From Sphingomonas sp. Y57 (GTDB taxonomy: Bacteria; Pseudomonadota; Alphaproteobacteria; Sphingomonadales; Sphingomonadaceae), in NCBI RefSeq assembly GCF_001015195.1, contig NZ_LDES01000027.1:49442-113441 (forward strand): a DNA stretch of 64,000 nucleotides, given 5' to 3'. A program made the position numbers and the translations under genes. Under the pieces are notes generated by a model, which had not been told where the DNA came from, did no database searches, and was given only the letters and a program-made list of their open reading frames with translations. Of the stretch, positions 54,373-63,200 are shown in pieces (position 1 is the stretch's first letter; every line of letters begins with the position of its first letter).

Positions 54373-54741
54373 TCATGACGATACGCTCTCGATCGCGCTG
54401 GCAAGCTGTGCCGGATTGAAGGGCTTGACGAGCCAGCCATCGGCGCCGGCGGTGCGCGCCCGATCCTGCTTGTCGAAGGAGCTTTCGGTCGACAGGACGA
54501 GGATGGGCATGTCGTCGTGGCGGTCCTGAGCGCGTACTGCCGCGACAAGGCCGAAGCCATCGAGGCGCGGCATGTTGATGTCCGTGATCATGACGTCGGG
54601 CCGGTCATGGGCGTCGAGCCATTCCAGCGCGGCGACGCCGTCCTCGGCCTCCGCGACCAGGAAGCCCTGACCGGTCAGGGTCATGCGCAGCAATTTGCGG
54701 ATGAAGGATGAGTCATCCACCGTGAGGATCATCTTGGGCAC
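54373..54741 (-). CDS. CheY-like single-domain response regulator
   Basis: This 122-residue receiver has ILTVDDSSFIRKLLR, MITDINMPRLDG with the phospho-Asp, the Thr/Ser switch (LSTESS) and VKPFNP with the conserved Lys. It is of CheY type without output domain. The start is GTG at 54741; ATG at 54732 would remove three residues. It is the first gene of the operon with cheB. Confidence 0.88.
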   Translation of the reverse strand: MPKMILTVDDSSFIRKLLRMTLTGQGFLVAEAEDGVAALEWLDAHDRPDVMITDINMPRLDGFGLVAAVRAQDRHDDMPILVLSTESSFDKQDRARTAGADGWLVKPFNPAQLASAIESVSS

Positions 54742-55388
54742 GCCCGTCTTCCCGTCATTCGGGACCTCTCGCCCCGTCCCATCCGATAGCGAAAAGCGGT
54801 TAACAGCCTGTTGCGTCCCGTCCGCTTGGACGAAAGGATGACTCATCATCAGCAGGGACGGATTCCGTAACGGCAATGAGCTCAGGAGGACGATCGCGCT
54901 CTAGGTAAAAATCCGGGGAAGCGGCGCTTGGCCATGGATTATAGCCATGGCGCCGCAGCTTCCGCTCAGGAGCCATTTGCATAGCCCGCCGCGGGGCGGG
55001 TGCCCGGCCGGACAACAGTAATGGCTACCGTGGGACGAAGGAGCTTTAACAACGCGTTCAAGCGATGGTTGGTCAATTTTGAAAAAAAGTTTCAAAAAGT
55101 ACAGGGATACTTGTCTATTATAACAGAAATTGGGCGAAATATCCGAAATTATCAGGATGGAATGTCGCGGCAACGTGTGACGTCGGTGGATATTGGCCGT
55201 ACCGGTGACTGAAATCTTCAACTCGTCCGTTGAAGCGGTACTTTGCCGCGACTAAATTCATAGAAAATTACGTATCCGAAACGAATTCCTGCGGTTTTTT
55301 GTTTGACCGCCTGCGGGCTTGAGATAAGTATCTATAAACGCAGGGCTTTTGGGGTGGCTATTATGGTGCGCGGGGGCGGCGGCACGCG
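54742..55388. other. Divergent gap of 647 bases, AT-rich in its right half
   Basis: No convincing gene is seen. It separates the cheY-like gene and the FixJ-like gene and should hold both promoters. From about 55040 the composition drops sharply in GC. TTTTGAAA and TTTCAAAA (55077-55097) form an 8-base inverted repeat, and TATTATAAC follows. Short frames here lack ribosome sites. Confidence 0.55.
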
Positions 55389-56054
55389 ATGACCGCACGG
55401 CGGATCATTCATATCGTCGACGATGAGGCGATCGTGCGCGCCTCGATCGTGAGCCTTGTGCAGGCGCACGGGCCGTTTGAATGCCGCGAATATGCCAGCG
55501 GGGAGGCGTGTCTGGCTGCGATCGACGCGATCGAACCCGGCTGCGTGGTGCTCGATCTCCAGCTCGACGAAATCGGCGGATCGAAGCTGATCCAGGCCTT
55601 GGCCGAGCGGAAGGACCGCTTCCGGACGATCGTGGTCACAGGCTTCAGCGATCTGGTTACCGCGATCGAGGCGTTCCGCGCCGGTGCGGTCGACTTCCTT
55701 CACAAGCCCTATGAGATGCGCGCGCTGCTCGATGCGATCGACCGGGCCTTCCACCTGCTCGAGCACGGCGGCGAGCCGCCCGCGCTGGTGGCGGAGGCGA
55801 AGGCGCGCCTGGCCCGCCTGACCCACAACGAGGCCCAGGTGCTCGCGTTGCTCGTCGGCGGCGAGACCAACCAGGACATTGCCAGGATGCTCGATCTCGA
55901 TCCCCGCGCGGTGCAGGTTCATCGCGCCCGGGCACTGGCGGCGATCGGGGCGCCGTCGATCCTGGCGGCGATCCGGACCGCGGCGATCGCCGGCTGGCCG
56001 CAGGTCGCAGCCAGGCCGGCGGGGTCATCCCGGCCAGGCCGGGATGACGGGTAA
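55389..56054 (+). CDS. FixJ-like response regulator
   Basis: This 221-residue protein has a receiver (HIVDDEAIVRASIVSLV, VVLDLQLDEIGG, VVTGFSD, LHKPYEMRALLDAI) and a LuxR-type HTH (RLTHNEAQVLALLVGGETNQ, then DIARMLDLDPRAVQVHRARAL). The usual MPxxxG after the phospho-Asp is replaced by LDEIGG. No partner kinase lies in view. The last ten residues are encoded by a REP-like hairpin, so the tail may be a recent addition. Confidence 0.88.
   Translation: MTARRIIHIVDDEAIVRASIVSLVQAHGPFECREYASGEACLAAIDAIEPGCVVLDLQLDEIGGSKLIQALAERKDRFRTIVVTGFSDLVTAIEAFRAGAVDFLHKPYEMRALLDAIDRAFHLLEHGGEPPALVAEAKARLARLTHNEAQVLALLVGGETNQDIARMLDLDPRAVQVHRARALAAIGAPSILAAIRTAAIAGWPQVAARPAGSSRPGRDDG
56024..56048. repeat. Short REP-like hairpin inside the FixJ-like gene end
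   Basis: GTCATCCCGGC-CAG-GCCGGGATGAC is an 11-base perfect stem with a three-base loop. It shares the GTCATCCCGGC core with the repeats at 26401 and 995 and supplies the last codons of the regulator gene. Confidence 0.75.
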
Positions 56055-56057
56055 GGA

Positions 56058-57944
56058 TCAATAACGGAAGCGGAGACCCGCTGTCGCCGCCCGGCCCAGC
56101 TGGCCGTAGCCGACTGCGGTCTGGTAGCGCTCATCGAACAGATTCTCGATCCGCCCGTAAAGCTCGATCGCCTCAGTCAGCGGCAGAGACGCGCGCAGGT
56201 CGACCAGCACATAGCCGCCAAGCCGCTTGCTATTGGCGGGGTCGTCGAAGCTGCGCGAGACATGAGTGATCGTCGCGCCGGTGTTCAGCCCGAAGGGCCA
56301 GCGATAATCGCCGGTCACGTTCACCGTCTGGCGTGGCCGGCGGGCCAGCTGGCGGCCGAAATTGGGATCGGTCCGTTCGCGGTTGCGGGCGTTGGTGAAG
56401 CTGTAATTGGCGGTGAACAACAGGTCGCCGGTCGGTGCGATACGCAGTTCCGCCTCGACGCCTCGCGCGCGCGCCCGCGCGATATTGGCGTAGGTGAAGG
56501 TGCCCAGATCGAAGTCGATGAGGTTGGTCGTGTTGCGTTGGAACCAGGTAGCGCGCACCTCGACCGCGTCTCCGATCAGCCTCTGGGCGATGCCCGCGTC
56601 CCAGCCCTTGGCCTTTTCGGGACGGAGGTCCCGGAAGCCGTAGTCGCCGTAGAGCTGGTAGAGCGACGGCGCCTTGAATCCCTCGCCATAGCTGGCGCGC
56701 AGGGTGGTCGACCCGGTGTTCGGCGTATAGGCTAGGTCGGCGCTGAGCGTGGTTGCGTCGCCGAACTGGCTGTGGTCGTCGTAGCGGACGCCCGCCCCGA
56801 GGTTCAGGCCCTCGTCCGGGCGGGCGTGGACATCGAGATAGACGCTGTCGATGTTTGCTTTCGCGCGCGCCGTCGCCGGCGGGCCGAAGCCGGTGCTGAT
56901 CGTGCGGAGCTTCTCCTCCTGATGTTCGGCGCCGAAGGTCGTCCGGACGATGCCGAGTTCGGCTACGCCCTGATATTCGAAGCGCAGATTGTGTCCGCGC
57001 GCATCGAAATTCTTCACCGGCGCCATCGCCGGATCATAGCTGTCGCGGTCGATCCGAGTGAAGGCGGTGGCGATCCGGTTGCGGAAGCGGCCATCGAAAA
57101 GGTCGGCATTGAGCCCGGCATAGCCGACGATCTGCTGCTGGCGCTGATATTCGTCCGTGTCGGCGAGGGTGTAGTTGGGGGCTGGGAAGCCGTCGAGGTC
57201 AACCTTGCTGCGGGTATAGAAGCCGCGCAGGTCGAGCGAGAGCTGCCCGCTCAGTTCGGTGGTGGTCTTGAGATGTGCGCCGAACAGGTGGTAGCCGTCC
57301 TTTTCCGTGCCGCTGTCGGCCACCGAGATGCCGTCGGTCGTCAGATAGCCCGCGCCCGCGCTGATCGCGGTCGGGCCCACCTTGCCGCTGATTGCGCCCG
57401 ACAGACGGCCGGTCTCGTAGCGGCCATATTCGCCGGTCGCCCGCATCTCGAACCGGTCGGTGGGCTCGCGGGTAATCAGGTTGATCACGCCGCCGATCGC
57501 CTGGCTTCCCCACAACACGGACTGCGGTCCACGCAGCACCTCGATCCGATCGAGATTGTCGGTCAGCAGGTCGGCGAAGTTGAAGCCGCCGCCCGGTGCC
57601 GACGGATCGTTGAGCTTGACCCCATCGATCAGCGCCACGGTCTGGTCCGACTGGGCGCCGCGGATGAAGACGCTGGTGACGGTGCCGAGGCCGCCGTTGC
57701 GCTGGATGGTCACGCCGGGCAGCGTCCGGAGCAGATCGGCGAGCGGAACGGTCTGGCGCTGCTCGATCGTCGCCGCGTCGATCACCGAGATCGACTTGCC
57801 GACCTCGGACAGCTTCGTCTCGGTGCGATCGGCGGTGACAACGATGCTATCGGCATCGACGTCTTCTGCGTAGCCCGCGGCCGGGAGCAGCGCATTAGGG
57901 AAAATCGTAAGCGCCGCAAGCAGGGATGTGGTGAAAGTCCGCAT
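56058..57944 (-). CDS. btuB: TonB-dependent vitamin B12 receptor
   Basis: This 628-residue outer-membrane receptor has a signal peptide (cleavage near AGYAE) and the TonB-box-like SIVVTADRTETKL. The plug follows (TVPLADLLRTLPGVTIQRNG, SVFIRGAQSDQTVALIDGVK) and a barrel ends GRAATAGLRFRY. It takes up cobalamin. Length and sequence match BtuB, and a cobalamin riboswitch directly upstream strongly supports it. Confidence 0.95.
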   Translation of the reverse strand: MRTFTTSLLAALTIFPNALLPAAGYAEDVDADSIVVTADRTETKLSEVGKSISVIDAATIEQRQTVPLADLLRTLPGVTIQRNGGLGTVTSVFIRGAQSDQTVALIDGVKLNDPSAPGGGFNFADLLTDNLDRIEVLRGPQSVLWGSQAIGGVINLITREPTDRFEMRATGEYGRYETGRLSGAISGKVGPTAISAGAGYLTTDGISVADSGTEKDGYHLFGAHLKTTTELSGQLSLDLRGFYTRSKVDLDGFPAPNYTLADTDEYQRQQQIVGYAGLNADLFDGRFRNRIATAFTRIDRDSYDPAMAPVKNFDARGHNLRFEYQGVAELGIVRTTFGAEHQEEKLRTISTGFGPPATARAKANIDSVYLDVHARPDEGLNLGAGVRYDDHSQFGDATTLSADLAYTPNTGSTTLRASYGEGFKAPSLYQLYGDYGFRDLRPEKAKGWDAGIAQRLIGDAVEVRATWFQRNTTNLIDFDLGTFTYANIARARARGVEAELRIAPTGDLLFTANYSFTNARNRERTDPNFGRQLARRPRQTVNVTGDYRWPFGLNTGATITHVSRSFDDPANSKRLGGYVLVDLRASLPLTEAIELYGRIENLFDERYQTAVGYGQLGRAATAGLRFRY

Positions 57945-58077
57945 TTAGGTCCTCCCATGGATCAATCCATCGGGGCCGGACGCGCGGCTTCGGAAACGCA
58001 CCCCGCGCACGACCCCAGTCGGCGTCGTCACGCGAGGTTTTCGCCTCGATCATGTGGTGCACCCCGCCCGCATGATG

Positions 58078-58262
58078 GAACGACCGCGACGGGCAGGTCT
58101 CCTGGCTCTCGGGTCGTCGCGTCTCGTCCGGCCTTCCCGGATGCCTGGGCATCCAGTGACGCGGGATGGACGATCGCTCGCCGATCACAGTTGCGGGGGC
58201 AGCTTCGGCTCGCGGGACGACCCCGCTTCCGAATTCCCTTTCATCCCGTTTCCGGGAACCTG
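58078..58262 (-). ncRNA. Adenosylcobalamin riboswitch upstream of btuB
   Basis: Reading minus, the conserved elements occur in order: AAAGGGAATTCGG (5' side), GCCGAAGCTGCCCCCGCAAC then TGTGA, CACTGG, GGGAAGGC and the B12 box AGCCAGGAGACCTGCC (58107-58092). These are the signature parts of the cobalamin aptamer. It would turn btuB off when cobalamin is plentiful. About 135 bases lie between its 3' end and the btuB ATG, room for an expression platform. Confidence 0.95.
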
Positions 58263-58408
58263 TCGCGCCGTGGCCTGTAGGGCCGGAGCCCGCCGATCGC
58301 AAGGGCCGTGACGGGGCGCACGCACCCGAGCCCGGGTGCCAAGCTATTGATGGACCTCCGATAGGCGATGACATGGGTGTCAAAGCCGGATATGAAGGCG
58401 CGGAGACG

Positions 58409-60214
58409 ATGGGGATCGTCGCTAAGGGGTATCAGGGGGCATTCTTGCGTAGCTCGTTCTTTTCGACGGCCGTGCTCACGGCCCTGCTCGCCGCATCGTC
58501 GTCGCAGATCGCATGGGCGCAGATCGTCGCCCCGGGCACCGGGCAACAAATCGCCCCCGGCCGTGACGAGCTCCAGGACCGGACCCGGCAGCAGCCCGCG
58601 CGCGCGCCGCGACTCAAGGTCGAAGGCGACATCGAACGTTCCCCCTGCGCGCTGGATTCGCCCGCCTATGCGAATCTGCGGGTCACGATCAACGAGGTCC
58701 AGTTCAACAATCTCCAGGGCGTTAGCGCGGATGAACTCCGCGAATCCTACGCTGCGCTGCTCGGCGCCGATCGGCCGGTCAGCACGATCTGCGCGATCCG
58801 CGATGCCGCCGCGACCGCGCTGCGCCGCAAAGGCTATCTCGCCGCGGTCCTGGTGCCGGTGCAGAAGATCGAGGACGGCGTCGTCCGGTTCGAGGTGCTG
58901 TTCGCCAGGGTCGTCCAGATCCGCGTGCGCGGCGAGGCCGGCAATGCCGAGACGGTGCTCGCCTCCTACCTGTCCCACCTGACCGAGGAGAAGGTGTTCA
59001 ACCGTTATGTCGCGGAGCGCTACCTGCTGCTCGCGCGCGATATGCCGGGCTATGAGGTCCGCCTCGTGCTCAAGCCCGCGGGCACTGCGCCTGGCGAGCT
59101 GGTGGGCGAGGTCAGTGTCGTGCACACCCCGTTGGAGATCAACGCCGTCCTCCAGAATTTCTCGGCGCGCAGTTCCGGCCGCTGGACCGGCGCGGTGCAG
59201 GCGCAGGCCTATGGCGTGCTCGGCGCCGACCGGCTGACCGCGTCGGTGTCGAGCACCGCCGATTTCAAGGAGCAGCAGGTCGTCCAGCTCGGCTATGAGA
59301 CCAGGCTCGGCGGCGAGGGGCTCACGGTCGGTGGCAGTTTCACATACGCATGGTCGAAGCCCGACGTCCGCATACCGGGCTTTCCCGGACTCGACCTCAC
59401 CGCACGGACGCTGTTCGCCACCGGCGAGGTGCGCTACCCGCTGGTGCGCACGCAGCGCTTCAGCCTGGTCGGCGCGGCCGGCCTCGACTTCGTCAACCAG
59501 ACGGTCAGGTTCGGCGGCGCCGACCTGACCCGTGACCGGCTGCGTGTCGGCTTCCTCCGGCTCGACATGGATATGGGCGACGTGCCCGAGGGACGTGCGC
59601 CGACGTGGCGGGCCTCGGGCTCGCTCGAATTCCGGCAGGGGCTGGACCTGTTCGATGCATCGCCCCGTCCGCGCTTTCCGCTGCCGGTAGTCCGTCCGGC
59701 GCGCGGCGACGGCGATCCGACGTCCAGCCTGATCCGCGGATCGGCGGCGATCGAATATAATCTTGGCAAGGGCTTCTGGTTCGCGGCGTTGCCGCGCTTC
59801 CAATATGCCTTCAATCCGCTGTTCAGCTTCGAGGAGTTCTCGGCGGGCAATTATTCGATCGGCCGCGGCTATGATCCGGGCACCATCATCGGTGACAGCG
59901 GCCTGGGCAGTGGCTTCGAGCTGCGCCTGCCGCGCTTCCAGCCGCTCGAGAAGACCCATCTGGCGGTGCAGCCCTTCGTCTTCACCGACCTTGCCTGGGT
60001 CTGGAACAAGAGCAACGCCTTCACCTTCCCGCGGCCGGCCAATCCCAATTTCCTCGCCTCGGCGGGCGGCGGCTTCCGTGCGGTGCTCGACAACCGCTTC
60101 CGGCTCGAGGGGACGGTCGCGGTGCCGCTCAAGGCGGCGGGTCTGCAGACCCACAACCATGATCCGCGTTTCCTCGTATCTCTGGTGACCAAGCTCTGGC
60201 CGTGGGGCAACTGA
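58409..60214 (+). CDS. Two-partner secretion outer-membrane transporter (TpsB, ShlB/FhaC family)
   Basis: This 601-residue protein has a signal peptide (hydrophobic AVLTALLAASSSQIAWA) and two POTRA-type repeats (VTINEVQFNNLQGVSADEL, then RKGYLAAVLVPVQKIEDGVV). A C-terminal 16-strand-type barrel contains AVQAQAYGVLGADRLTAS and ends VSLVTKLWPWGN. It would export the adjacent large TpsA protein through the outer membrane. The ATG at 58409 follows GCGGAGACG; ATG at 58373 (12 more residues) is possible. It is 2 bases before the partner gene. Confidence 0.92.
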   Translation: MGIVAKGYQGAFLRSSFFSTAVLTALLAASSSQIAWAQIVAPGTGQQIAPGRDELQDRTRQQPARAPRLKVEGDIERSPCALDSPAYANLRVTINEVQFNNLQGVSADELRESYAALLGADRPVSTICAIRDAAATALRRKGYLAAVLVPVQKIEDGVVRFEVLFARVVQIRVRGEAGNAETVLASYLSHLTEEKVFNRYVAERYLLLARDMPGYEVRLVLKPAGTAPGELVGEVSVVHTPLEINAVLQNFSARSSGRWTGAVQAQAYGVLGADRLTASVSSTADFKEQQVVQLGYETRLGGEGLTVGGSFTYAWSKPDVRIPGFPGLDLTARTLFATGEVRYPLVRTQRFSLVGAAGLDFVNQTVRFGGADLTRDRLRVGFLRLDMDMGDVPEGRAPTWRASGSLEFRQGLDLFDASPRPRFPLPVVRPARGDGDPTSSLIRGSAAIEYNLGKGFWFAALPRFQYAFNPLFSFEEFSAGNYSIGRGYDPGTIIGDSGLGSGFELRLPRFQPLEKTHLAVQPFVFTDLAWVWNKSNAFTFPRPANPNFLASAGGGFRAVLDNRFRLEGTVAVPLKAAGLQTHNHDPRFLVSLVTKLWPWGN

Positions 60215-60216
60215 TC

Positions 60217-63200
60217 ATGCGTAGCAGCGTTTCCGACATCTTCGCCGCCGAGCGGCGCTGCCAGCGGTCCATGCCGCGCACGATGACCTCGATGGCGGTG
60301 CTCGCCACCGTCCTCGCCATGCCGGTCAAGGAAAGCCTCGCGGCGAACGGGTTCCAAGGGACCATATCGAGCAGTGTTGGGGCTGTCCTGGAAACGGGAA
60401 CTCCGTTTGGGACCGACACGATTACGGTTAACAGCCCCTCCGCAATCATCACCTGGGTCCCTAACGACACCAACGGCGGGACAGCCTCGGTTGCGGACGC
60501 GATCAACTTCCTGCCGTCGGGCAACAGGGTCGACTTCGTCGCCAATGGCGCCTTGCCCGACGGCGAATATACGGTCCTCAACCGGATCGTACCCCAGCCC
60601 AACGCCACGGGCCGGTCGATCGCGCTGAACGGCACGATCACGACCGACACCGCCAAGGGAAATGTCTGGTTCTACAGCCCCAACGGCATCGTCGTCGGTT
60701 CCACCGCGTCCTTCGACGTGGGCGGTCTCCTCCTGACCACCTCGAACATCACTGCCGGCGACGTCGAGCTGGACGGCAACGGCTATGTCACCTCGGTCGA
60801 CACCCAGACCAGCATTGCTGGCGCTGCGGTCACGATCCAGGAGGGGGCGGACATCCTGACCGGCAACTATTTCGGCATCCTCGCGCCGAAGATCGATCAG
60901 GGTGGCACCGTCGAATCCCGGGGCGGCATCGCCTATATCTCGGCGGAACAGGCGAAACTGTCGATCGACGACACGAGCGGCCTGTTCAATATCGAGGTGG
61001 GGGTGGGCGCCGACGCGCTCGGCGGCATCGTCCACGGCGGGACCAGCCGGGGCGTGATCGATACCGCCGATGGCCTGGTCCATCCGATCTATTTCGTCGC
61101 GGTGCCAAAGAATGATGCGATCTCGATGCTGCTGGGGGGCAATATCGGCTTCCAGGTGGCGGAAGGTGCAGAGGCGACCGAGCGCGGGATCGTGCTGTCC
61201 GCCGGCCGTGACATAGCCTTCGGGTCGCTTGACGCGGGCGGCCCCGTCTCGGCAGGCGCAGGCACCGGTTCGGTTACCATCTCCGACATCCCGTCGCTCA
61301 ACGCGGGCACGCTGATTCAGGCCGGCGTTCCGCTCGACATCACCGGCGATGTGGAGATCATCACCAACGGCGCGCCCGTCATCATTGACGCTGGCGCCAA
61401 CATCAGTTTCGCCGGCACCGTCACCATCGACACCTCGGCGTCGTTCAACCTCACCGGGCCGAGCCAGGCTGGCGATATTTCGATCCTTGCCGAGGGAGGC
61501 GGAATCGATTTCGGCGATGACGTCGCCCTCTACGCAGAGTCGGAGGGTTTCGAATCGTTCAGCGGCACGGGCGGTACGATCGCAATCACCGCGAGCGGGA
61601 CGCTTGGCGAGATACTCTTCCATGGCGGCCTTACGGCGTCGGCGGATGGCCGGGGCGGTACGCCGGCCTCGTCCGGCGACGGCGGGGACGGCTTTGGCGG
61701 CACCATCACGCTCACCGCCCAAGGGGAGGCGGGGATCACCGCCGACAACGGCATGTCGCTGACCGCCATCGGTCGCGGCGGAAACTCCAATGACGGAGAT
61801 GCCGGCAACGGCCGTGGCGGCGCGATCGTTCTCACCGCCGCCGCCGCCAGCGGCATCACGGTGGAAGACGGTTCCGTCACGCTCGATGCGGGCTCGGTCG
61901 GGGGCGAGGCGTTCCAGACGGGCGCGGCCGGCAACGCGTTGTCGGTGCTGCCCGGCGGCGCCGGTCTGCCGCAGTCCTATGTCGCGCTGCAGGCGAACGG
62001 CGGTTCGATCACGTTCGGCGGTGTCGACACGCCGGTGGACGTCTACCTGAACGCCAATGGCCGGGGCGGCAATGGCGGCGCGGCCGACGCCGGAGCCGTC
62101 GAAGTGCTGGCATCGGGTGGAAGCGGCGCTATCACCTTCAACGGCAGTGTGAACGCCGGGGCCTATGCGCAGATCGGCAGCGACGGCAGCTTTAGCGGCG
62201 GTAACGCGACGGGCGGATTGTTCCGGATGCAGTCGAGCGGTTCCGCCACGATCGAGCTCTCCTCGCTCAACGCCGAGGTCTATGCTCAGGGCGGTGACCA
62301 GGCGAGCAGCGGGCCGGGCGGCAACGGCGTCGGCGGCAAGGCCATCGTCGAAGCGCAGGGCGGCTCGATAACCGTCGCGGGCGGCAGCTATATCGATGCG
62401 ACCGGTACGGGCGGCACGGGCGTAAGCGCCGGTGGCGACGGCACAGGCGGTGCCGCCACGATCCTGGCCAATGGCGGCGCGATCACCCTGGGCGGAGGGC
62501 AGGACGGCATCACGCTCGATGCCAGCGGCACCGGCGGCGACAGCGGGGTGGACGGTATCAGCACCGGGGTCGGCGGTACCGGCACCGGCGGCGCGGCCGG
62601 CTTCGAGGCATTTGGTTCTACGCTTACCCTGAACGGTCTGGCGATCGCCGTTGCCGGTGGCAACGGCGGCGAAGGCCGCACCGGCGGCAACGGCGTGGGC
62701 GGGCGCCCGCCGGGTCTGGCGGACGGGGACTTTGATCCCTTCTACGGCGTCTATGCGCGGGCGAGCAACGGTGCCATCAACGCGCCGGGCGGCCTGATCC
62801 TGGCGGCCGACGGCATCGGCGGCGGCTCCCATTCCGACGGCACCAACGTCGGTCAGGCGGGCAACGGCACGGGCGGCTATGCCGAAATGCTCGCGACCAA
62901 TGCCGGCGGGTCCACGGCTTCGGCGACGATCACCGCCCCCTCGGTGCAGATGTCGGCGGTTGGTCAAGGCGGAAATGGTGGTGACGCGGGCGCCGACGGC
63001 GTCGGCAGCTCCGGCGGCACGGGCCAGGGAGGTGTCGTCATCATGGGCGCCTATGCCGGCCGTGGTCACCTCTCCCTGACCACGGCTCTGCTTTCCGTGA
63101 CGGGCATCGGCGGCGACGGTGCCGAGGGCGCCTCGCCGAGCGAAGGCGATGGCGGCACTGGTGGTGCCGGCGGGACCGGCATCGGCGGCAATGTCCAGGC

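Noticed and set aside
54901..55221. A minus-strand 106-codon frame in the AT-rich gap
   Set aside because: No ribosome site and no family; the sequence looks like untranslated regulatory DNA.
58241..60160. A 639-codon minus-strand open frame
   Set aside because: Antisense to tpsB and overlapping the cobalamin riboswitch; no protein features.
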